Of a stretch of 64,000 nucleotides of DNA, positions 31,930 to 40,579 are shown piece by piece. The DNA is taken from contig OY782858.1 of assembly GCA_963678465.1 (NCBI GenBank), positions 2,790,001-2,854,000 of the forward strand, given 5' to 3'. This stretch comes from Paludibacter sp963678465 (GTDB lineage: Bacteria; Bacteroidota; Bacteroidia; Bacteroidales; Paludibacteraceae). Under the pieces are notes generated by a model. That model had not been told where the DNA came from and ran no database searches. It saw nothing but the letters and a program-made list of their open reading frames with translations. How positions within the stretch are numbered: position 1 is the stretch's first letter; each line of letters begins with the position of its first letter. Made by a program: the position numbers and the translations under genes.

Positions 31930-34263
31930 TTATTCCCCTTTCGAAGAAGCTGAAGTACTGAAGCGGCTCGTTTTTTTGTTGATAATAAGAGTAGAAGGGA
32001 TATTAGACAATTCCTTATTCTCAGATACAGACAGATAATTCCAGGTCGGATAACTTATCAAAAGGAAACTAAACCTTGAAATTATACTTGCATTATTCTT
32101 CGAGCTTTTTATTATTTTCACCGAATTCGGGAAATTATATTGAAGTTCATCAACCGCATTTTTCATTGAATCGCTGCTATGAATAGTATTGTTCGTATCC
32201 ATAATAAAAATACTCACCTCATTGTTATTACGCATCAACCTACGGGCATAACGAAGCAGAAAAACATCCTCTTCACTACATAAAAGAATCATTGTAGTTG
32301 TTATTTTAGTAAAACCGCGGTTCACAAACACACCCACACTGCAATGGCTGTTTTCGATAAAGTAGCGGGTCTTGTCCTTAATCAGTGTTCCGGGATAAAA
32401 AATCGCCTGTGTTTGAGTCACCCTATTCAGAAATCTATTGAACCACTTTACTTTACTAAACAAAGAGCTTTCTTTGAAAAAAGGTATTCCCGAAAGCGAG
32501 ATGCCCGCACCAACAAGTAAAAAGTCGTAATTGTTGTAATTTACAGTTCGCACAATGCCGGCTTCAATATTGTCGGTGATCTTGTATTCTGTTTCAATAG
32601 GAATTTGCAATTTGTCTGCCTCCTCGCGAATCAGCCGAAAGCTTTCCACCGAATACTGGTCGCCATGAAGCGGATTAATGTCGGTGCCTTGCGTAATGTG
32701 CAATACGTTTACATGCAAGCTGTTTTTTGTTCCATCGAGTACAGTTTTTGCCACATTAAGCAGTGTCTTTCCATTTTCAGGATTACCTAAAGCGATAATT
32801 GCTTTAAAAATACCCAAAGCCTGTTGTCGGTTGTATTCCTCTTCGATATTTTTCTCAGGGAAAATTTTATTGATCAACGAAAGTACAGGAGTTGTCATAA
32901 AAGTAGTTACCAATGCCATAATCACCAACATCACAAAAATTGGCGGTGGAAGAATGCCCATTTCGTAACCGATATTTAACACAATAAGCTCCATCAATCC
33001 TCTTGTATTCATCAGCACGCCTATGGAAAGACTGTCTTTCCATGTTTCACCCAGTATTTTTGCCGAAAAAGCGCCACCCACAAATTTACCTACAATCGCC
33101 ACCAAAATAAAAGCACCACAGATTGTCCACAAATATGGAGTATTCAGCAAACCTATTTCAGTACGTAAACCGGTGTAAACAAAAAACAATGGAAGTAACA
33201 AGGTGAGCGAAACATCTTCAATTTTATCAACAATCAATTTACGGAAAAGAGGAAGCGGCGGCATGATAACACCAGCTAAAAATGCACCAAACAAAGCGTG
33301 AATACCAATTACCTGAGTAATATAGGAAGACAAAATTAATATGAGCAACAAAAAAGCGAAAACACTTTTATTCACCACTTCACTGCTTTTATATATTTCG
33401 CCAACACGCTTGAGAAAAGGCTTGACAACTAAAAGCATTACAAGTACATAAAGCACCGAAAAACCTATATTATAGAGCGAACTTTCAATGCTGCCTGTTT
33501 TGGTAATTGCAATTACTGCCGCCAAAACACACCATGCGGTTACATCATTAAATGCTGCACTCGCAATAGAAACGTTACCTAAATGAGTTTTGGTCAGTCC
33601 CTTTTCCTGAACAATTCTTGCCAATACAGGAAAAGCAGTGATACTCATCGATATCCCAATAAAAAGAGCAAATGATAGAAAATCGGTTTGAGCAGCGGCA
33701 AATTCTTCAAAAATGTAATAAGCCAGCAACATTCCCATAAAATAAGGAATGATAATACTCGCATGGCTAATGACGAATATAACACCCATTTTGTTTTTCA
33801 GGGCACCCAAATCAAGCTCCATGCCTATGGTAAACATAAACAAAATCAGGCCTACCTGACTCAGAATGTACAGATTTCCAAGCGAATCGGGTGCAAAAAC
33901 AAATTGAAAAACTTCTGGAAAAAAGTAGCCAAGAAGCGAAGGACCCAAAACTATACCGGCTAATATCTCACCTATCACCGTAGGCTGACCAAGCTTAACG
34001 AAGATATATCCAAAAATGCGTGAAACAATCAGGATGGAAAGAATCTGGAGCAGTAACATTGCGGCAGGCTCGGCCACGTTGTGCATTGTGGAAATTACGA
34101 ACGACTGAAAACTGTCAGTTCCAACCAAATTTTGAGTGTTAACTGGGACATTAGGATTCAACTCAAACCTTTCAGCTTTTTGGAACAGCACATAGGTAAA
34201 TACGATGAAGAATATCAGCATCGTACCGTAAAAAACCCAGGTTTTGAGATGATTTTTATGCAT
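31930..34263 (-). CDS. CPA2-type (KefB-like) cation:proton antiporter
   Basis: A 777-residue inner-membrane protein. After an N-terminal helix (about 10-28) come 12 or so helices of the Na+/H+ exchanger domain (about 70-440), with LGQPTVIGEILAGIVLGPSLLG, MFTIGMELDL and the ND pair in SAAFNDVTAWCVLA typical of CPA2 exchangers. The C-terminal 330 residues are soluble and contain two stretches like the universal-stress/adenine-nucleotide alpha-hydrolase fold (IIALGNPENGKTLLNVA, DFLLVGAG), with no TrkA-N domain. The ATG at 34263 is preferred to a TTG 24 bases upstream. It has its own promoter at 34419-34426. Confidence 0.88.
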   Translation of the reverse strand: MHKNHLKTWVFYGTMLIFFIVFTYVLFQKAERFELNPNVPVNTQNLVGTDSFQSFVISTMHNVAEPAAMLLLQILSILIVSRIFGYIFVKLGQPTVIGEILAGIVLGPSLLGYFFPEVFQFVFAPDSLGNLYILSQVGLILFMFTIGMELDLGALKNKMGVIFVISHASIIIPYFMGMLLAYYIFEEFAAAQTDFLSFALFIGISMSITAFPVLARIVQEKGLTKTHLGNVSIASAAFNDVTAWCVLAAVIAITKTGSIESSLYNIGFSVLYVLVMLLVVKPFLKRVGEIYKSSEVVNKSVFAFLLLILILSSYITQVIGIHALFGAFLAGVIMPPLPLFRKLIVDKIEDVSLTLLLPLFFVYTGLRTEIGLLNTPYLWTICGAFILVAIVGKFVGGAFSAKILGETWKDSLSIGVLMNTRGLMELIVLNIGYEMGILPPPIFVMLVIMALVTTFMTTPVLSLINKIFPEKNIEEEYNRQQALGIFKAIIALGNPENGKTLLNVAKTVLDGTKNSLHVNVLHITQGTDINPLHGDQYSVESFRLIREEADKLQIPIETEYKITDNIEAGIVRTVNYNNYDFLLVGAGISLSGIPFFKESSLFSKVKWFNRFLNRVTQTQAIFYPGTLIKDKTRYFIENSHCSVGVFVNRGFTKITTTMILLCSEEDVFLLRYARRLMRNNNEVSIFIMDTNNTIHSSDSMKNAVDELQYNFPNSVKIIKSSKNNASIISRFSFLLISYPTWNYLSVSENKELSNIPSTLIINKKTSRFSTSASSKGE

Positions 34264-34418
34264 AGCCGTTTTTTTTAATATTGACAATTAAAAAAACAGA
34301 CAAAATGGGCTTTTTCACTCAAATTGTCGGTTCATAATGCCTTATTCTTGCAGGTTAAACAAATCTCTTTGTATTCTGTTCAACACAAAATAATGCTACA
34401 AAAAACGAATCTTGTTTG

Positions 34419-34426
34419 CAAAGATA
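34419..34426 (-). promoter_or_regulatory. -7 promoter box of the antiporter gene
   Basis: The minus strand reads TATCTTTG followed by C, giving a leader of about 150 bases. Confidence 0.5.
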
Positions 34427-34576
34427 ATTATTTTCTGTAAAATTCTGAGGCTTAGCGTTCAGAAAAAACCAATCTTTTTACAAAAAAAAATATCAGTTTA
34501 TTTGTAAGTTTCATTTTTTCAGTTCTATCTTAAAAACACAATATCAAAGTTAAAACCCTTACACAAAGAAAAAAAT

Positions 34577-34607
34577 TTGTAAATACGCTGCTTTTTGATT
34601 TACTTTG
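34577..34607 (+). promoter_or_regulatory. Promoter of terC
   Basis: TTG at 34577-34579, 20 bases, then TTACTTTG at 34600-34607 (one base off TAnnTTTG) followed by C. Leader of about 45 bases. Confidence 0.5.
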
Positions 34608-34656
34608 CATGCTTTTTCGAAAGCAATTGTTTTATTGAATATTAATAACTAAAAAA

Positions 34657-35664
34657 ATGGAAGTAGGTATAAGTTTTTGGATTGGATTTATTGTTTTTGT
34701 CATCATTATGCTAACACTCGATCTTTTTGTTTTTCACAAAAAAGACGAAGCAATTAAAGTTAAGCCAGCCTTGCTATGGAGTGTGTTCTGGATTGGGTTG
34801 GCAGCCGTTTTTAATATCGGTATTTATTTCGCAGTGGGTCATTTCAATTTATTCGATTTGCCACATGAGGAAGCATTGAGGCTTGGAAAGCAGAAAGCGC
34901 TCGAATTTCTGACCGCTTATCTGATTGAGGAATCGTTAAGCATCGACAACCTCTTTGTATTTATAATGATATTCGGTTTTTTCAAAATCGAATCAAAATA
35001 TCAACATCGCATTTTATTTTGGGGCATAATTGGGGCCATTGTAATGCGCGCTATCTTTATTTTTGCCGGCGTGGCGCTCATCTCTAAATTTGCATGGGTA
35101 ATGTATATTTTTGGGGCATTTCTTATCTATACAGGTATCCATATGGCCTTCGAAAAGGAAGACAAAAACGAATTTGATCCCAATAAGAATATCGTTATCA
35201 GAATTTTCCGTAAAATAATGCCGGTTAGCCATGACATGTCGGTTCCACATTTCTTTGTAAAAAAGGACAAAATTGTTTATGCTACTCCATTTTTTATCGC
35301 TTTGTTGATGATCGAAGCCTCTGACTTAATCTTTGCGGTAGACTCTATCCCAGCGGTACTCTCCGTTTCGAAAGATGTTTTCATTGTGTATACTTCCAAT
35401 ATCTTTGCAATTTTAGGTCTTCGTTCACTCTATTTTGCGCTCAGTGGAATTATGGATTATTTCCATTATCTGAAATATGCATTGGCGGGAATATTATCTT
35501 TTATCGGAATAAAAATGTGTGCCAATGAGCTTGCCTCCGAACTTGGTTCATCGTTTCACATTAGTAACTTTTTTTCGCTGGGAGTAATCGTAACCTTCCT
35601 TACCGTTTCAATTCTATTGTCGATAGCGGTAAAAAAGAAAAGAGAAAGCAATGCCCTGAGTTAA
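34657..35664 (+). CDS. TerC-family membrane protein
   Basis: A 335-residue protein of the TerC/Alx family, which is linked to tellurite resistance and, in better studied members, to metal (Mn) export at the membrane. It has about nine hydrophobic helices. Conserved acidic intramembrane motifs are visible: EESLSIDNLFVFIMIF (about 90-105) and IEASDLIFAVDSIPAVLSVS (about 222-241). Single-gene unit between its own promoter and a strong bidirectional terminator. Confidence 0.93.
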   Translation: MEVGISFWIGFIVFVIIMLTLDLFVFHKKDEAIKVKPALLWSVFWIGLAAVFNIGIYFAVGHFNLFDLPHEEALRLGKQKALEFLTAYLIEESLSIDNLFVFIMIFGFFKIESKYQHRILFWGIIGAIVMRAIFIFAGVALISKFAWVMYIFGAFLIYTGIHMAFEKEDKNEFDPNKNIVIRIFRKIMPVSHDMSVPHFFVKKDKIVYATPFFIALLMIEASDLIFAVDSIPAVLSVSKDVFIVYTSNIFAILGLRSLYFALSGIMDYFHYLKYALAGILSFIGIKMCANELASELGSSFHISNFFSLGVIVTFLTVSILLSIAVKKKRESNALS

Positions 35665-35683
35665 ATCATCGCATTTGAGAAAC

Positions 35684-35720
35684 AAAAAAACAGGAATCCG
35701 TGGCGGATTCCTGTTTTTTT
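35684..35720. terminator. Bidirectional terminator, terC / LuxR-type gene
   Basis: Perfect stem CAGGAATCCG / CGGATTCCTG with a 3-base loop, flanked by seven A's and seven T's. It serves terC on the plus strand and the regulator ending at 35740 on the minus strand. Confidence 0.93.
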
Positions 35721-35739
35721 ATGCTACAAGCATTGATAG

Positions 35740-36348
35740 TTACATGTCTTTTTTTATTTCGTCTATTTCCACCAACTTATTGACAATGGCATAAATTGTG
35801 AGCCCGGCAGTACTGTGAATTTCTAATTTCCGAACAATGTTACGGCGGTGAGTGATGACAGTATGGGTAGAAAGAAAAAGCGTTTGAGCTATTTCCTTGT
35901 TGGTTTGGCCTTTTACAACACAAGTAAGAATTTCTTTTTCGCGGAGGCTCAAAATTTCGGTGTCGTCTGTAGTTTCTTCAACGGGGGTTTCGAAAAGTTT
36001 ATCGAGCTTATCCTTTAACTGATCCACAGTATCATAAATACTGATTTTTTCATCATATTGTTTCACAATACTTTCGTCGGTAAGGCACGATAGCAACGCA
36101 AAACACTTAAGTTCTTTATTGGCGCATTCTTCCTTAAGTTTATGCAGATCGATAACACCCCAATAAGCAGGGTTTAGTATTAAAACTCCTGGTTTATGTA
36201 AGCGAATATAGTTGGAAAGTAAATCTATCGTGGAAACTTCGAACACCTGAACATGTATTCCCTGTATACGTTTTAAAGCCGCCGCCAGCCCACTGCGCAG
36301 AATAACCGACGGTTCGGCAATGGCTATTTTTACAGATAAATCGTTCAT
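35740..36348 (-). CDS. LuxR/NarL-type regulator with degenerate receiver
   Basis: A 202-residue protein. Residues 1-125 resemble a response-regulator receiver (KIAIAEPSVILRSGLAAAL...), but the acidic pair is reduced to a single Glu (AEPS). The phospho-acceptor aspartate position reads N (VLILNPAYWG), so it is probably not controlled by phosphorylation. Residues 132-197 form a clear LuxR-type helix-turn-helix (LSLREKEILTCVVKGQTNKE, then IAQTLFLSTHTVITHRRNI). The start codon overlaps the stop of the hemerythrin gene by four bases (ATGA), so the two are translationally coupled and probably act together. Confidence 0.88.
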   Translation of the reverse strand: MNDLSVKIAIAEPSVILRSGLAAALKRIQGIHVQVFEVSTIDLLSNYIRLHKPGVLILNPAYWGVIDLHKLKEECANKELKCFALLSCLTDESIVKQYDEKISIYDTVDQLKDKLDKLFETPVEETTDDTEILSLREKEILTCVVKGQTNKEIAQTLFLSTHTVITHRRNIVRKLEIHSTAGLTIYAIVNKLVEIDEIKKDM

Positions 36349-37052
36349 AATTTAGCTGCTATTTTCTGTTCAATTGCTTCAATTACCGGAACAAAGAAAA
36401 AATCTTCCACCTGATTGTGCGACGAAAGATCCTTTTCGCACCAAAGTAAATCGAACAGAACATCGTTTAATTTGTAGTTTATACCATTTGATGGATAGTA
36501 TTTTACAAGGATATTCTTCAGTTCGGCAAGCTTTGAGTCCACATCTGAATGTTGCTCCTCGAAATCAGAAATCTTATATTTACCTCTCCTTTCTCCTTTT
36601 AGCAATCTCAGCACATAAGGGAACACAGTTTTGTCTTCATAATCCATGTGTTTGCGCACCTCGTCGAAATATTCGTCGAAAAATTTCATAAATACCAATT
36701 TATACGACGAACTTTGCGCAGTAGATTCTACTGCATCCAACAATTTAGTGCGGATAGAAGGTAATTTGTAATCCAAAAAATAGGTATGAGCATTTTTCAG
36801 ATAATTGATGACTGATTCTATTGAGATATTATTGTACGTCTCGTTGATTTCAACATTCCCTTCAGAAAGAAAATTAACAACCGATAAAAACGTGCCACAA
36901 TCTATATTGTTCGCATCGCAGGCCTCTTGCACTGTTTTGTCGCCAAAGCCAAGCGAAATTCCGAAACGACTTATGGACGAAAGCAAAGAAGCATCCTCGT
37001 TGATAAGGTCGCTCATACGGGTACGGGCAGTAAATTTATGTTGATTTTGCAT
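36345..37052 (-). CDS. Hemerythrin-domain (RIC/ScdA-like) protein
   Basis: A 235-residue cytoplasmic protein. The first 60 or so residues resemble the ScdA/RIC N-terminal domain (MSDLINEDASLLSSISRFGI), but the usual CC pair is missing (SLGFGDKTV). The remaining part is a hemerythrin-like four-helix bundle with di-iron ligands expected at HTYFLDYKLP, RKHMDYEDKTVFPY, FEEQHSDVD and SSHNQVEDFFFVPV. RIC proteins repair iron centres after nitric oxide or oxidative damage. Coupling to a LuxR-type regulator suggests instead, or in addition, a sensing role for O2, NO or redox. That is inference. Confidence 0.87.
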   Translation of the reverse strand: MQNQHKFTARTRMSDLINEDASLLSSISRFGISLGFGDKTVQEACDANNIDCGTFLSVVNFLSEGNVEINETYNNISIESVINYLKNAHTYFLDYKLPSIRTKLLDAVESTAQSSSYKLVFMKFFDEYFDEVRKHMDYEDKTVFPYVLRLLKGERRGKYKISDFEEQHSDVDSKLAELKNILVKYYPSNGINYKLNDVLFDLLWCEKDLSSHNQVEDFFFVPVIEAIEQKIAAKL

Positions 37053-37166
37053 TGTTATGCTGATGTTTATTTTAAAAGTGAATCATTCAGTTCGATTGAT
37101 ACTACCTTAAAAACGTAAAATGGAAGCAAATGTTTATTGTATGTATCAATAAAAATCAATCCTATC

Positions 37167-37194
37167 GTCCGGATACTATGGCATGTATCCGGAC
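37167..37194. promoter_or_regulatory. Perfect 10-bp inverted repeat upstream of the hemerythrin gene
   Basis: GTCCGGATAC / GTATCCGGAC with an 8-base loop, much more GC-rich than the surrounding DNA and with no T-run on either side. It lies about 115 bases upstream of the hemerythrin ATG. It could be an operator for the coupled LuxR-type regulator or an RNA hairpin in the leader. Confidence 0.5.
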
Positions 37195-37323
37195 AAAGAG
37201 GATGATACTAACTAATACAAACAAAATTCTTTTTGGAAAAAAGAACAGTGCAAAGATCGATGAATAGATTTACGATGGCAATACCTGATTGTAGGTATAT
37301 TTATACAAACCACATAAAAGCAA

Positions 37324-37353
37324 AACAGAGAAACCTGTAATGATTTCTCTGTT
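37324..37353 (-). terminator. Terminator after asd
   Basis: Perfect 10-bp stem AACAGAGAAA / TTTCTCTGTT with a 10-base loop. On the minus strand it is followed by TTGCTTTTATG. It lies 40 bases beyond the asd stop. Confidence 0.75.
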
Positions 37354-37392
37354 CTGTTTGTATAATATAGCGCAACTAAATAAGTTCCGTTT

Positions 37393-38403
37393 CTATTTTA
37401 TATCTCCTTCGGCAATCAGATATTCAGCAATTTGAACAGCATTAAGCGCTGCACCTTTTTTAATCTGATCGCTCACACACCAAAAAGTAATACCGTTGGG
37501 ATTTGAAATGTCTTTACGGATACGTCCAACATGCACAGGATCTTTGCCCGAAAGGAACAAAGGCATCGGGTATTTTTTTTCTGCCGGATTATCAATCACC
37601 TCAACGCCGGGAGCAGTTTCAAATGCAGCACGCACTTCTTCTACCGTCAATGGTCGTTCTGTTTCGGCCCATACACTTTCGGAGTGAGCACGCAAAGCAG
37701 GTACACGCACACACATAGCGCTTACTTCTACATCCGAATGCATTATCTTACGTGTTTCGTGATACATTTTCATTTCCTCTTTTGTGTAACCGTTGTCAGT
37801 AAAAACATCAATCTGAGGAATTAAGTTATAAGCCAACTGATAAGCAAATTTGCTTACAGTAGGTTGCTCACCTGCCAACACCTGACGGTACTGCAAGTCA
37901 AGTTCGTCCATAGCAGCTGCTCCGGCTCCCGAAGCTGCCTGATATGTAGAAACATGTACACGTTTGATGTGAGATAAATTTTCAATCGCCTTTAGCGCAA
38001 CCACCATTTGGATTGTAGTACAGTTTGGGTTGGCAATAATGCCACGTGGACGAAGCTTTGCATCGGCAGCATTTACTTCGGGCACTACCAAAGGAATATC
38101 AGTATCCATGCGGAAAGCAGACGAATTATCAATCATAACTGCACCGAATTTTGTAATGTCTTCGGCATATTCTTTCGAAATACCTGCACCGGCAGATGTA
38201 AAGACGATATCTATACCCTTAAAATCGTCGCCGTGCTTTAGTTCTTTTACTGTGAGTTTCTTGTTGTTAAACTCGTATACGCTTCCAGCACTACGCGAAG
38301 AACCGAAAAGACTCAGTTCTGTCAATGGGAAATTGCGCTCGGCCAACACACGCAAAAATTCCTGGCCAACGGCACCACTGGCACCTACAATTGCTACTCT
38401 CAT
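37393..38403 (-). CDS. asd: Aspartate-semialdehyde dehydrogenase
   Basis: NADPH-dependent reduction of aspartyl phosphate to the semialdehyde, the branch step to lysine/diaminopimelate, threonine and methionine. The 336-residue protein begins with the Rossmann loop VAIVGASGAVGQEF. It has the catalytic cysteine in GIIANPNCTTIQMVVAL, the conserved STYQAASGAGAAAMDEL and RVPALRAHSESVW with the catalytic His. Length is normal. It is transcribed from a promoter (38505-38512) that overlaps the divergent promoter of the lamin-tail gene. Confidence 0.97.
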   Translation of the reverse strand: MRVAIVGASGAVGQEFLRVLAERNFPLTELSLFGSSRSAGSVYEFNNKKLTVKELKHGDDFKGIDIVFTSAGAGISKEYAEDITKFGAVMIDNSSAFRMDTDIPLVVPEVNAADAKLRPRGIIANPNCTTIQMVVALKAIENLSHIKRVHVSTYQAASGAGAAAMDELDLQYRQVLAGEQPTVSKFAYQLAYNLIPQIDVFTDNGYTKEEMKMYHETRKIMHSDVEVSAMCVRVPALRAHSESVWAETERPLTVEEVRAAFETAPGVEVIDNPAEKKYPMPLFLSGKDPVHVGRIRKDISNPNGITFWCVSDQIKKGAALNAVQIAEYLIAEGDIK

Positions 38404-38490
38404 TGTTTGGTTTTTATGTCCCTGATTTCTTTTATATTATTTACTCAGGGAGAGTTATGATTAATTTATTGTTTTATTGTTGATTCTATT

Positions 38491-38498
38491 TATCTTTG
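38491..38498 (+). promoter_or_regulatory. -7 promoter box of the lamin-tail gene
   Basis: Reads TATCTTTG (TAnnTTTG), giving a leader of about 75 bases to the ATG at 38578. It lies 6 bases from the opposing asd box. Confidence 0.55.
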
Positions 38499-38504
38499 TA
38501 TATC

Positions 38505-38512
38505 CAAAAGTA
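38505..38512 (-). promoter_or_regulatory. -7 promoter box of asd
   Basis: The minus strand reads TACTTTTG (TAnnTTTG), with a leader of about 95 bases to the asd ATG at 38403. The two opposing boxes are so close that polymerases cannot occupy both. Confidence 0.55.
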
Positions 38513-38577
38513 AACTGAAATTATTTTAGTGTTTACCGACTGCAAAATTAATTCATTTTAATAGAATTAGCAACATT

Positions 38578-40359
38578 ATGAAACCACATCTACTGTTTTT
38601 TCTGATTTTTGTTCCGATTTTATTGAATGCACAAATCAATGAATCGTTTTCGGATGGCAATTTCACCGAGCATCCCGTTTGGTCAGGGATGGATACAAAC
38701 TTCATTATCAATACATCAGCCCAACTACAGTCCAACGCTTCCTCTACTTCTGTTTCATACATTTGCACTCCATCTCAATCATTTATAAATGCAGAATGGG
38801 AATGCTGGCTGAAAGTAAACTACACTACTTCATCATCCAATTATGCCGCAGTATACATTGTAAGCGACAATAACAATATTTTAAACGGCTGCAATGCGTA
38901 TTATGTTCAGGTAGGCGGCACCAACGACGAAGTTTCGCTCTATGTGCAGCAAGGAACAAAGAAGACAAAAATAATTGATGGACTCGACAAACGAACTGAT
39001 GGAAATCCCGTTGAAATCAGAATTAAAGTAACACGGGATGCTGTAGGCAACTTTGAATTATTCAGCAAATTACCCACTGAAAGTGAGTATTATTCGGAAG
39101 GAAAAGTTCAAAATACACTTGTATTGGAGTGTCATTATTTCGGATTACTGTTTTCGAACACATCAACAACCGGATCGGCCTATCTGTTTGATGACATAAT
39201 TGCAAAAGGAGAGATTGCGGTGGACAAAGAAGCCCCTGAATGGGAAGACATACACATTGTGGAACCGAACCAATTAAAAATTTCATTCAACGAGAGAATG
39301 AATTTTAGCAACGGTGAATATCTTGTCGACAATGAAATTGGAACTCCCCGGGTTGTGAATGTATCAGCAGATGATAAGTCGGCAACACTTGTTTTCGATC
39401 GATCATTCGAAAAAGGAGTAATTTATTCCCTTCAGGTTTCCGGAATCAATGATATTGCCGGAAATAGCCCTTCAGAACTTACAAAATGGACCGGAATACC
39501 CGAAGCTGCTATGCCCGGCGATTTAGTTTTAAATGAAGTAATGTTCGAAAATGCAGATAATTCGGTTGAGTACATCGAAATATACAACAATTCCGACAAG
39601 GTAATCAACCTGAAAACAATAAGTTTCACAACGAAAAAAGCAGACGGAAACCTGAATTCGGGTCATCAGATTGCAACTGAAACTTTAATGGCTCCTCGCT
39701 CCTATACCGCCCTTTGCTCCGACCCCGATTCACTCATGAACTACCATGACATAAGCCAGAAGAACATATTTAAAATTGGATGGTCGGCTTTAAACAACCA
39801 AAGTTCAACATTGATTTTGTGCAACGAAGAAAAGGATACCATATACGATGAGCTGACTTACAATGTAAAATGGCATCATCCTTTGATTAAAAACACAAAA
39901 GGAGTTGCGCTTGAAAAAATTAATCCGGCAATGCCAACGCAAGATGCATCGTCCTGGCATTCGGCAGCATCCGAAGTGAAATATGGCACACCCGGACTCA
40001 TAAACTCGCAATACAGAGCAATAGAGTCTAACGATACCGATGAAAAGACAGTTTGGCTCGATCCCGAAGCATTTTCGCCCGACAATGATGGTATAAATGA
40101 CCTGTGTTTTATCCGATATAAAAACGCAACCAACGGAAACGTTGCAAATGCGTTGATATTGAACGCTGTGGGAGTAAAGATATATGAGTTGGCATCAGGC
40201 GTTTTATTATCGACAGAAGGATATTTAACTTGGGATGGAAGAACAGACAAAGGCCAGATAGCCAACGCAGGTATTTATATACTTTATTTTGAAGTTTTTA
40301 ATCCCGAATCAGGCTTCCGAACCATCAAAAAACTTCCTCTTGTTGTATCATTCAGATAA
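38578..40359 (+). CDS. Secreted lamin-tail-domain protein with CHU_C-type T9SS signal
   Basis: A 593-residue exported protein: signal peptide (1-19, LFFLIFVPILLNAQ), then a concanavalin-like beta domain (about 20-205). A Big_5-like segment follows (EWEDIHIVEPNQLKISFNE...), then a lamin-tail domain (PGDLVLNEVMFENADNSVEY to about 470). The C-terminal gliding-motility/CHU_C module has FSPDNDGINDLCFIRY and ends LPLVVSFR. The last module is the type-B sorting signal of the type IX secretion system, so the protein should reach the cell surface or medium. Lamin-tail domains in bacteria often accompany nucleases or adhesins, but no catalytic motif is visible here. Confidence 0.88.
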   Translation: MKPHLLFFLIFVPILLNAQINESFSDGNFTEHPVWSGMDTNFIINTSAQLQSNASSTSVSYICTPSQSFINAEWECWLKVNYTTSSSNYAAVYIVSDNNNILNGCNAYYVQVGGTNDEVSLYVQQGTKKTKIIDGLDKRTDGNPVEIRIKVTRDAVGNFELFSKLPTESEYYSEGKVQNTLVLECHYFGLLFSNTSTTGSAYLFDDIIAKGEIAVDKEAPEWEDIHIVEPNQLKISFNERMNFSNGEYLVDNEIGTPRVVNVSADDKSATLVFDRSFEKGVIYSLQVSGINDIAGNSPSELTKWTGIPEAAMPGDLVLNEVMFENADNSVEYIEIYNNSDKVINLKTISFTTKKADGNLNSGHQIATETLMAPRSYTALCSDPDSLMNYHDISQKNIFKIGWSALNNQSSTLILCNEEKDTIYDELTYNVKWHHPLIKNTKGVALEKINPAMPTQDASSWHSAASEVKYGTPGLINSQYRAIESNDTDEKTVWLDPEAFSPDNDGINDLCFIRYKNATNGNVANALILNAVGVKIYELASGVLLSTEGYLTWDGRTDKGQIANAGIYILYFEVFNPESGFRTIKKLPLVVSFR

Positions 40360-40397
40360 TTTTGATAAATTAACAACTTATTATCCAATAAATCAGC

Positions 40398-40405
40398 TAT
40401 CTTTG
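40398..40405 (+). promoter_or_regulatory. -7 promoter box of the FKBP cluster
   Basis: Reads TATCTTTG followed by C. The leader to the ATG at 40580 would be about 170 bases, long for this genome. Confidence 0.55.
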
Positions 40406-40579
40406 CAGACGTTTTTTCTCTTTAGTTCTGCTTGTTTTATCAAAATCAAATCAATTGAAAGCCAGCAGATAATTGAAAAACAACGATTTAAAATTAACAC
40501 ACAAAACAAATTTAAAAGAGTGTGTCTCAGCTTTTCCATTTTTCCTTAAGCAGAGATCACTGAAAATAAGAAAATTAAA

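Larger units (their letters stand above)
34264..34656. other. Divergent promoter region, antiporter / terC
   Basis: A 393-base AT-rich spacer with a minus-strand -7 box (34419-34426) for the antiporter and a plus-strand TTG-N20-TTACTTTG promoter (34577-34607) for terC. I looked for a yybP-ykoY (manganese) riboswitch before terC and did not see one; the terC leader is only about 45 bases. Confidence 0.6.
37053..37392. other. Spacer between asd and the hemerythrin gene
   Basis: A 340-base stretch on the 5' side of the hemerythrin gene and 3' side of asd. It contains the perfect 10-bp inverted repeat at 37167-37194 and the asd terminator at 37324-37353. No clear promoter box for the hemerythrin gene was found; TACGTTTT (minus strand, near 37110) is the nearest weak match. 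Confidence 0.5.

Noticed and set aside
34500..34656. yybP-ykoY riboswitch before terC
   Set aside because: The leader after the promoter is only about 45 bases, too short for this riboswitch.
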